Part shown: positions 40,350 through 49,100 of the stretch, piece by piece | Layout of the letters: every line of letters starts with the position of its first letter | Position numbering within the stretch: position 1 is the first letter of the stretch | Position numbers and translations under genes: made by a program | Source of the DNA: Mycosarcoma maydis | Taxonomy: Eukaryota; Basidiomycota; Ustilaginomycetes; Ustilaginales | Length of the DNA: 64,000 bases | NCBI RefSeq assembly: GCF_000328475.2 | Contig: NC_026479.1 | Span: forward strand, 1,240,001-1,304,000 | Reading direction: 5' to 3' | Notes under the pieces: model-generated | Told to the model about the DNA's origin: nothing | Database searches by the model: none | The model's input: only the letters and a program-made list of their open reading frames with translations

Positions 40350-42773
40350 ATGTCGCGCCTCTCGAGACAGGACTATCACGGCTACACAGCTCAGGCACAT
40401 CCTCGATGGTCCCCATCGTCGCCGCCTATCAATCGCCTCTCTACCGCGGTCGATCCGCGCCTCGCTCCCCGTATGGGTAATCCAGCTCAGCAGGACGTGC
40501 AGCAGCAACCATCCCAAACACCACAGCTTGCGCCTTCACAGCTTGCACCTCAAAACGCATCCCTATCTTCGAATGCAGACGTGGTACATGCCATCAACGC
40601 CATGAGCTCCCAGGTCTCCAGCCAACTCTCCTTGATGGGGACCCAGCTCGCATCCCTTGTCTCGCTCACTTCTCGCCTCATCGAGATTTCACAGATCAAC
40701 CTCACCTCTGCTGACAGCGCTGCACGCAACATCAATGCTACCTCCTCTGCGCCTGTTGCGCCCACCGCGTTCGGTGCTCAAGTTGTCAGACCAGATGCCA
40801 GTCCTGCCAACAATGCTGTCGATCTCAATCGTACACGCGTCAACGGCAATCAGAACACGCCTTCATTCGCTGCTAATAACGTCGCACAGGCCTCTGGCAA
40901 CATTGCAACTCGCTCCGATTCTCGACAGGGCCAAGCCTATCAAAATGCTCCTTCCAACAACTTTCGCAGCATCCTCGATCCTGCAGCATCGACCCTCGAT
41001 AGAACTTTTGGCAGCACACTGAGAGGTTCCTCTCCAACTCCCGCTTCCGCTGTCAACAGCAGCCTCTCTGCAGCTGCCGGTCGGCCTTCACAGCAACTGC
41101 AACTGCAGCAACCGCAACAACAGCAACCGCAACAACAGCAATCGCAACCGCAACCGCAGCATCAGCAGCAACAACAACAACAGCAACAGCAGCAGCAGCC
41201 GCTGCATCTTCAGTCTCAACCACAGGGTTTCCAGCAAGCGTCTCAGCAACAGCAGTCAAGCCAAGACACCAACGATATGCTCCGAAGTCGCCTGCCCAGT
41301 CCTGTGTTTCCAGACGATCCGCTCGACATTTCGGCTGAAGTTTCCACCTCGGGCCATCAAACCCCTGCCAACCTCAAGCGTCTCTCTACATCCGCAGCAG
41401 GTGCCAACAATGATAGTGCACGTAAAGTTAATCCAGAAGCATCGCTGGGTGAATGGAAAGGCTGGCTCAACCGTACATGGCATCCTCCACCCGGTAGTCA
41501 GTCGCGCAACGTCAAATACCGCACCATGCAACAAGCGCGACGCGCACATCGCGAACAGACCAAAAGATCCATGGCCACGCTCGGGCGTTTGCCTCTCAAA
41601 GAGTTCCTAGAGATCCGACCAGAACATTATCTAAACGTTCGCAAAACGGGTCGAAAGTTGTACCAGGAGTGGCTATTGCAAGAAGTGCGTCTGGCAAAGC
41701 AGCCAGAGGATCGAGTCCAGGCAGCCGTCAATCGTCTCGAGAACGATCATCCCGAATTGGGCGACTGTGAGGAGCACTGGAAAGCAAGGCAGCTGCTGCA
41801 GCAGATCATTGACAATGCAATCGACGAAGCTAATTTGCACCGCAAAAAGGAGGCGCGCGGCAGCAACTCTCATCAGGAGCCAAACGAGAGTACGCCGCGC
41901 AGCATGGACAACACGAGGAGCACGAGCATGTTGAATTTAAGCGCAAGCAGCTCATCGTCGGCCTTGGCAGATGCGGATCGGAGTTTACGAAGTGGAGACT
42001 CGAGCATCTCTTCGGCGCGCAAGGCCAACAACGCTGCTACCGCCAACGGTCCTGGTGGAAACAAGAACGCTAAAGCTGGCGTGCAGCGGCGCAAAGCGGA
42101 TCAGGCGGATCTGGACGACACACCGACCCGCTTTCGACAAGCGCCGAGTCAGCGCAATTCCATGGCTGGACCCAGCGGTGACGATCTCACCGGCTCGTCG
42201 TTGCAAGCGCAGCAAGCTTCGTTGTCGTCCTCAGGTCTGGAAGCAGTGCATAGTGGACGTGGAGCTACGCTTGCCGACTACTCGGGCGGCTACAGCAACG
42301 ATTCGAGCACCATCGCATCTGCCACATCGTCCGACGCACTGCAAGCGTCTCGGCAGCACGCCTCGCACAGTCAGCATATGGCACCGCCACAGCACACCCA
42401 GCACCACAACACGCATCAGCAGGATCAGACACACAATGCGTGGGCAAGTCAAACAGCTGCGCCGGGCCCATCGCTGTTCGGCCAATCAAACTATACCACC
42501 GCTGCTGCACAGCAGGCGCTATCACACCACCAATCGTATGGACACCACAGCAACCACCATCACAACTCAAACTACCTTTCGTCAGATCCGGGACAAACGG
42601 GCTTGAGCACTTCGAGTTCCGGATTGCTCGACGATCAACGCCACCAATCGCATCTCAGTCCGCTACTCAACGGCGGTGGCGTTCGCATGCATCAGACGCA
42701 TCAGCAACAAGCGCAGCAGCAACATCACCAACAACCCCCGAGCGCGTTTTTCGATAATCGAGGTTACCAGTAA
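40350..42773 (+). CDS. Gln/Ser-rich protein of unknown function with a conserved-looking basic core
   Basis: The protein is 807 residues with a clean ATG at 40350. I do not recognise it. Residues 1-365 are Ser/Gln/Asn/Pro-rich, with a glutamine-dominated stretch near 245-310. Residues 367 to about 500 stand out as the only dense, charged, probably folded part: it begins GEWKGWLNRTWHPPPGS, contains RRAHREQTKRSMATLGRLPLKEFLEI and WLLQEVRLAKQPEDRVQAAVNRLENDHPELGDCEEHW, and is predicted mainly helical with many Lys/Arg. The rest is low complexity, His/Gln-rich at the end. The composition resembles fungal transcriptional regulators, but no known DNA-binding motif is visible, so no function is assigned. 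Confidence 0.75.
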   Translation: MSRLSRQDYHGYTAQAHPRWSPSSPPINRLSTAVDPRLAPRMGNPAQQDVQQQPSQTPQLAPSQLAPQNASLSSNADVVHAINAMSSQVSSQLSLMGTQLASLVSLTSRLIEISQINLTSADSAARNINATSSAPVAPTAFGAQVVRPDASPANNAVDLNRTRVNGNQNTPSFAANNVAQASGNIATRSDSRQGQAYQNAPSNNFRSILDPAASTLDRTFGSTLRGSSPTPASAVNSSLSAAAGRPSQQLQLQQPQQQQPQQQQSQPQPQHQQQQQQQQQQQQPLHLQSQPQGFQQASQQQQSSQDTNDMLRSRLPSPVFPDDPLDISAEVSTSGHQTPANLKRLSTSAAGANNDSARKVNPEASLGEWKGWLNRTWHPPPGSQSRNVKYRTMQQARRAHREQTKRSMATLGRLPLKEFLEIRPEHYLNVRKTGRKLYQEWLLQEVRLAKQPEDRVQAAVNRLENDHPELGDCEEHWKARQLLQQIIDNAIDEANLHRKKEARGSNSHQEPNESTPRSMDNTRSTSMLNLSASSSSSALADADRSLRSGDSSISSARKANNAATANGPGGNKNAKAGVQRRKADQADLDDTPTRFRQAPSQRNSMAGPSGDDLTGSSLQAQQASLSSSGLEAVHSGRGATLADYSGGYSNDSSTIASATSSDALQASRQHASHSQHMAPPQHTQHHNTHQQDQTHNAWASQTAAPGPSLFGQSNYTTAAAQQALSHHQSYGHHSNHHHNSNYLSSDPGQTGLSTSSSGLLDDQRHQSHLSPLLNGGGVRMHQTHQQQAQQQHHQQPPSAFFDNRGYQ
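41095..41275 (+). repeat. CAA/CAG repeat coding Gln-rich segment
   Basis: Imperfect CAA, CAG and CCG codon runs within the unknown gene code for a Gln/Pro-rich stretch, including a pure glutamine run of about a dozen. Confidence 0.7.
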
Positions 42774-43631
42774 CAGTCACCAGCTTGGCCGTTCAACGTT
42801 AGCTAATGTACAAGTAGGACAGAAACGAGCCCCTTTCTTAGCGAGGCTCCCAGGAGAAGCGGCCAAGTACGCTTCGTTGCTGGAATTAGGATACTCTTGT
42901 AGATCGCACCATTTGCGTGTGTGCACGCTGGGATGCGGTCCGTGTCCGTTTGTGTGTCCTGTGAGAGTGTGCGTCATGTGTTTTATCATTATTCACGATT
43001 CACGATTGATGTTCTGCGTGCTGCAACGGTATCTGATGTAACCCTTTGTGCTTTGATGGCGTTGCAATCGTGAATCACGAATGAATTTTAGATGCACACG
43101 GAATGCCCTGCTGTGGCTCTTTTCCGGACGAGAGCAGTGTATCGGAAATCTGTAAGATCGTCTTAGATGATTGTAATAAGACGGTGCAGCTTTGAATTCG
43201 TACCTGAGCAACGGAGCTGAAATTATAATATATAATAATGTCCTAGCTTCGCAATTTGTATATACAAAAAAGCTGTACGATAAAATAGAAAGCCAGTCAC
43301 GAGTGTCTTTTGTTTTTTTTTTCGAGGCTGTAGGGCATCCAGAGAGGAGAAATGGAAGAGAGAGCTAGAAGCAGCCGCGCGCGTTGGGCTTGAGACAAGT
43401 AAGGCTGGCACTCGTGGTTTGTTTCTTCCTGACAAGACTCTGTAGCTGAGCGGTGTCAGGCTTTTTTGGTCTTCGAAACGTCTGCGAGACTCAGTCGTGA
43501 GTGACTTTTCTGACCTTGGTTCGCGTAGCGTGATCTTCTTGGATAGCGACCACATTTGTTCTCATCCCTAGCAAGCTTCTTTTGATCTCATCGAAGAAGC
43601 TCTGCATAGACGAACGCATCCAACGCACAGA
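42774..43631. other. Spacer between the Q-rich gene and eIF3l
   Basis: Holds TTCACGATTCACGATTG at about 42988 and AATCGTGAATCACGAATG at about 43068. CAGTCACGAGTG (43295) and GTCGTGAGTGAC (43495) flank a T run. No gene was seen. Confidence 0.5.
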
Positions 43632-45638
43632 ATGGTTGCAGACGCATCCCAGCAGGGCCAATCCAACGGCGCTGCTTTCAACCAACAGCAGCAGTACCAG
43701 CAGCAACAGCAGCGACAGCTTTTCGGTGGAGAAGAAGAGTTTGGTGATGAGGAGGAGCTAGGTGACGATGTGGATCTGGTTGTAGGCGACTACTCTGCTG
43801 CGTTTGCCGGTGAGGCTGGCGCTGAGGTCGACGAGGCTCAGGCCGCTGCGCTGGCTGCCGCGCACGCCCAAGCTCAGCAGCAAGCGCAAGCTGCTGCTCT
43901 CGCCGCTGTTCCCGACCAGATCCGCAAGTACGTTGTCCTTTTCAACCAGGCGGTGCAAATCAACAACGTACAGGACATTAGCAATGCTTATGAAGGAACG
44001 TGGAACCGACTCACCGACAAGTTCTACGCGCGATCCGAGTGGCCTGAAGCCGAGACCATCGCTCCGCTTGTCAACGACGATCAGAAGTTCCTGACTCTGT
44101 ACCGAGAGCTTTGGTACCGTCACGTTTACTCTCGTCTCAGCCCGGACGGTGAGGATCGCTTCCATTCGTACGACAACTACTGCGACTTTTTCAACTTTGT
44201 TCTCAACAGCGATGGACCCGTCCAGCTCGAGCTGCCTGCGCAGTGGCTGTGGGATATCATTGACGAGTTCATCTACCAGTTCCAGAGCTTCTCGCAGTGG
44301 AGGAACAAAGTGTCGAACAAGAGCGAAGACGAGATTGCGCTGCTGCAGGACGGAGGTGTGTGGAGCAGCTACTCGGTTCTCAACGTGCTGTACTCACTCA
44401 TCCAGAAGTCGCGCATCACTGAGCAGCTGGTGGCGGCTAGCAAGGGCGAGGATCCGGACGAGGTAGCTGGCGAGTTTGGCTCCAAGCCTCTGTACCGCAT
44501 GCTCGGATACTTTTCTATCATCGGTCTGCTTCGCGTGCACGTTTTGCTTGGCGACTACACGCTCGCGCTCAAGATGCTCGACCACATCGAACTCAACAAA
44601 AAGTCGGGCCTGATCAACCGCGTAACTGCGTGCCACGTTACCGCGTACTACTATGTCGGTTTCGCCTACCTCATGCTGCGTCGCTACCCTGACTGCATCA
44701 AGAGCTTCACGCACATCCTGGTTTTCATCATGCGTCTGCGTCAGTACCACACGCGATCGTACCAGTACGACCAGATCAACAAGACCGCCGATCGCATGTA
44801 CGCGCTCTTGTCCATGGCGTGTGCGCTCTGTCCGACGCGCTTGGACGAGAACATCCAGACGCAGATGCGCGACAAGTACGGTGACCAATTCAGCAAGATG
44901 ACGCGTCCCGGAGCTGAGGGGTTGGCGGCGTTCGAGGAGCTGTTCATCTATGCGTGTCCCAAGTTCATCACGGCTAATTCGCCGGCGTACCACGACGAGG
45001 AGGCGCTCGTCGAGTACAAGCAAAAAGCGGTCTTCCCGGACCCCACGCAGCACCAGTTGCGCGTCTTCCTTTCCGACGTCAAGACGCAGCTTTCCAACGC
45101 CAACGTTCGATCGTTCCTGCGTCTGTACACGACGCTCGGAACGGACAAGTTGGCTTCATTCCTCGAAATCGACGAGGAGGAACTCGTCGAGATGATGATG
45201 GTCATGAAAAACTCGACGCGATCGCTCAAGTGGAGCAGTGGTTCGCTTCTGCACGGCCAAGTGGTGAATACGAGCGATTTGGACTTTGTCATCGATACCG
45301 ATATGGTTCATATTGCCGAGTCCAGGGTGGGTAGGAGGTATGGCGATTGGTTCTTGAGGAACGGTACTAGGATGCATGATGTATTGAACAACATTCAGGC
45401 CAAGCCGTTGCCGATTGTGAGCAAGCAGGTGCAGGATGAGGCTGCGGCGGCGGCTGCCGAGGCAAAGGATGCAAAGGATAAGAAAGTCAAGAATGCTTGG
45501 GCTGCTGGAGTCAAGGCTGGTCCACCCGCTTTCTCGCAAAGATCCGGCGGTGCCGGTAGGTCATCCGTCAACAAGTCGGCTCCCGCACCAGCCGGCGCTT
45601 GGGGTAGCAGCAAGCCTCAACCCTCTGTGACCGCCTAA
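43632..45638 (+). CDS. Translation initiation factor eIF3 subunit L
   Basis: The protein is 668 residues with a clean ATG at 43632. After a Gln-rich and acidic N-terminus (about 90 residues) the sequence follows eIF3l closely: PDQIRKYVVLFNQAVQINNV, FYARSEWPEAETIAPLVNDD, FHSYDNYCDFFNFVLNSDGP, LPAQWLWDIIDEFIYQFQSF, RMLGYFSIIGLLRVHVLLGDY, and the PCI region VRSFLRLYTTLGTDKLASFLEIDEEEL. eIF3l is a PCI-type subunit of the eIF3 octameric core on the 40S subunit; it is present in most eukaryotes but missing in Saccharomyces cerevisiae. The C-terminal 60 residues are an Ala/Lys/Ser-rich extension. No intron is seen. Confidence 0.96.
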   Translation: MVADASQQGQSNGAAFNQQQQYQQQQQRQLFGGEEEFGDEEELGDDVDLVVGDYSAAFAGEAGAEVDEAQAAALAAAHAQAQQQAQAAALAAVPDQIRKYVVLFNQAVQINNVQDISNAYEGTWNRLTDKFYARSEWPEAETIAPLVNDDQKFLTLYRELWYRHVYSRLSPDGEDRFHSYDNYCDFFNFVLNSDGPVQLELPAQWLWDIIDEFIYQFQSFSQWRNKVSNKSEDEIALLQDGGVWSSYSVLNVLYSLIQKSRITEQLVAASKGEDPDEVAGEFGSKPLYRMLGYFSIIGLLRVHVLLGDYTLALKMLDHIELNKKSGLINRVTACHVTAYYYVGFAYLMLRRYPDCIKSFTHILVFIMRLRQYHTRSYQYDQINKTADRMYALLSMACALCPTRLDENIQTQMRDKYGDQFSKMTRPGAEGLAAFEELFIYACPKFITANSPAYHDEEALVEYKQKAVFPDPTQHQLRVFLSDVKTQLSNANVRSFLRLYTTLGTDKLASFLEIDEEELVEMMMVMKNSTRSLKWSSGSLLHGQVVNTSDLDFVIDTDMVHIAESRVGRRYGDWFLRNGTRMHDVLNNIQAKPLPIVSKQVQDEAAAAAAEAKDAKDKKVKNAWAAGVKAGPPAFSQRSGGAGRSSVNKSAPAPAGAWGSSKPQPSVTA

Positions 45639-46104
45639 GCTCGGTGCGTCCGTGCTCGTCACTCTTCCCCCTCCGCTCTATTCCGCCGATTCCGTCTGCG
45701 AACAACTCGGTTTCCTTCGCACTCATCCTTTCTCCCCTCCCTCTTCTAAACCCCATCGCTCTTGTAAACAAAAGTAAATACTCTCCCACTATCACGTACC
45801 TTGTTCGTTCACACGCCAAGAGTGCTGTTCGCGTGCTCGCCTGATCCTCTCTGCACACACATTTGACTCTTGCACGCTCGATGTGGTCACGAATCCGTTC
45901 GCCTTCCAACGACATGAACACAGGCGTGTTGCTCAAACCGAGCATCCACATTCCCATTCACGATTGGTGATTCGTGGTTGGTGATTGGTGATTGCAGCAC
46001 GTTGAATATAGTCACTGTCCAAAACAGTCACGAGTGACGAGTACGAGAATTCGAGCCTGCGCTCAGCTGGAAATCAAGATTCGTGCTTGGACGCGGATTC
46101 GCAA
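45639..46104. other. Convergent spacer between eIF3l and the 5-phosphatase
   Basis: This is the 3' end of both genes. It contains TTCACGATTGGTGATTCGTGG at about 45957 and CAGTCACGAGTGACGAG at about 46025. No gene. Confidence 0.5.
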
Positions 46105-49100
46105 TCAGATGCCGATAGCGCCAACAAAGATGACGGGTCGGTGGTCGGATCTGCCTTGCAAAATGCGCATCTCACGATCATCGAGTGATTTGTAGAGCAG
46201 ACACTCAATGTGGCCTTTCTTGGGTCCCAAGAGCGGAGGTTCGGTCTGTAGAGCGTCGTGATCGCTGTTTTCGTGCAACTCGGTAGCATCGATCGACTGG
46301 CTGGCGTATCGATGCGATCGCAAAGCCGAGAAAGCCGGGGCAAAGAATGCCGGCAGATGGGACGAGAGGCTGTCTATCCATCCGCCTTTGTCTGCTGACG
46401 ATGACGAGAGCGTCCGAGACGCGCGCGCCAATGGCGGTCCTGATCGTGTGGGAGCGGGAGGCAACACCGGTTTTTCGGAAGCTGCACTGGCGCAAGCCGA
46501 GCGAACGCGAGGTCCGGGAACCTCGACCGGCGCCAACGCAGCACGAGACCCAGTCGCCTTTGTCGAACACGCTGACGTGGACCATCCCGATGACATGAGC
46601 ACCGGCGACGTGGTCTTGGACGTGCTCGACTGCCTCTGTGGAATCACCACTCGTGGCTGCACCTCGCATGTGGCTCCCAACGTGGGCGCGACTAGCCTAG
46701 CAATACCATCAAATCTGCTATGCCTCTCTTCCACCTGACTCGGCAGATCCACCGTGCTCACTGCAGCTCGCATCCCGTCCAATCCTGCGAAGCCAAGCCC
46801 CGCTCCACTTTCAAGTCCCAGACTCGTCGATGTGCACATCAGATCGACACTGCTGTTGTTCTTCACTACCCATTGAATCGTACCTTGTGGGTCGTGGGTG
46901 AGATCTGGAAACGCGAGGCTGGGACTCAGCGCCTTAGCTTGATGCCGACGTCGACCAGCATGTAGGAAGCGTTGCAGGAGATGTGGCGGACGTGTACGTT
47001 CGACTCCTGCTAGCGTTCGTGTCTCTGCTTTCGGGCTCCACCTTGCTGGCTGAGATGCAGCACGGGCCGCACTGTCGTGCTTCTCACTGCGTGGCGCACT
47101 TGCTTTGCGCTTCGCTGGTTCCTTAGTACCCGCTTCAGTCGGCACCATCTGATCGTCGGCAAATGCGATACTTGAGCCGCCGGCTACTGCAGCTATGAGT
47201 CCACTAGAAGTGCTCCTCTGGAGATGCGCGTTGTGACGGCGCTCGGCTGCATGCCGCAGTGGTGTGATCAGCGCATGGGAAAGCGCGCTGCCGACGCGTG
47301 ATCCCAATCTGGTCTCATGCGCACTGTACCTGTGATTGTGTGGATCGTCTGCTGCGTCTTCGTCGTCGTCATCTAGCGGCACAGTAGACCGGAACAGCAC
47401 TCGATCGCACCACGAAGGGACTCGCTGCTTAGCGCTCGTGTCGTACGGCTGTGCTTCGAGGAAGTCGATCTGCTCAGCAGTGGCGCCAGTCAGATGCGGA
47501 TACTTGGCATCCCTGTGCGCTTTGGCTGCTGCCAATGTAGTCGCCTTTGCCATCTGCAATGACGAGCGGCGCGGATTAGCCTTGACAGCCATCGATGCAC
47601 CGCTCTCGTTCTCCTGGTCGCTCGACAGGACCTGCCCATCTCTGCTCAACACGTGGCGCAAGATTGCTATCTCGCCATGACCGGCACTGCTTGGGCGACT
47701 GTCCGATGACAGTAAGCTGCCTCTCCGTCCTCCCGCGTAATAAGAATCATCGCCGTCAGGCACAGACATGGACAACTCTGTCCCCGGTGAGGGCACCGAG
47801 CCGATCGAGTCCACGATTGAATAGTTGTCGCTCGAGGCTGAGGTGGGCATAGCTGACTTCTTGGGCGAGTCGGTCAAGACGTTGAGCCATTTCTTCCGAC
47901 CTCCCTGATGGCTGTCTGAAGACACAGCGCTGCTGAGCTTGTCTTTCAGGTTCGTGCTAGTGGCACTGCGCACCATGTCCATAATCTTGAACTTGGCTTT
48001 GATAGCAGCTCCTTGAGAGAAGAAACGTGGCCCTTGCGCAGCGCTTGTGTTCTCGGCTAGTTGTCGCTGCCTTTGCAGCTCAAGCTCGCGCTCACGCACG
48101 AGCGCAGGATCCACAGCCGGTGCCAGGCATGCCTCCTGCCGCGGGTAAGGGCGTGCAAAGCCCGAAGAGGATCCCATTGAGCCAAACACTGAAGAAGATG
48201 CGATCGAGTATCGGTCTTCGTCGGATCGGTCGGGGTCCTGCGCCTCCGTCGATGCCGCAATGCTTTCATCAGCGACGTTGGGCGAAGCAGCACGTGCACC
48301 AGCGTCGAATCTTGCTTCGCCTAACTTCGAGCATTCATCGGTGTCAAGCGCACTTGTTGCGTAGGGCACACTGACATCCCCCGCTTCTTCTAGTTGCGTT
48401 TCAGCTGCACCAAAGCAGACAGGGCTTTCCTCTGGGATGACGCTTTCGCCCAGAGGGATCGCCGAGGTTTCAGAGGTAGCGGATTTGACTGTAGCAGCGC
48501 CAGAAGACGATGCTCCGGGAACGTCAATCGCGCTTCGAATCAAAGTCTGCGTCTTGGTTCGCTTGATCTTGAGCGTCTTGAGCACGTCGTACTTGTAGGT
48601 CGGCGGGAATTCAATCGGAGCCTCCTTAAACCCTTTGAAAGCATCGCCCTCCTTGAGCACTTTGCCAAGTTGATCAAAGGCGAGCGCCTGATCATACTTT
48701 TTGTTCATCATGAGCCAGTCGGCGTGCTGACGCGAAATGTCGATGCGAAAGTTGAGGTCGCCGAACCAGAAGGTATGGTCAAACTGCTCAGTGATGTCCT
48801 CAAGCCGGGACCGTGGGTCGTCTGCTGGCAAGAAGGAGTCAACCTTGAGTGCTGCCTTGATCTTGGCTACGTTTGCCAATCGAAGCGCGACTTTGTCTTC
48901 GTGCGCTGCCAGATGCGCATTGACAAACAGCAACCTTGTGTTGCCGAGCTTGAGCGAGATACCCACACCACCCTTGTTACCAACGCGACCTGCAAGAAGG
49001 CCAGACTTGACGTGCGAGCGCGAAGCGCCACGAACTCGGTCTTTGCAACCACGCCAGACGTAGACAGCCATGTAGCAACCCATCATGCGCTCCTTTATCA

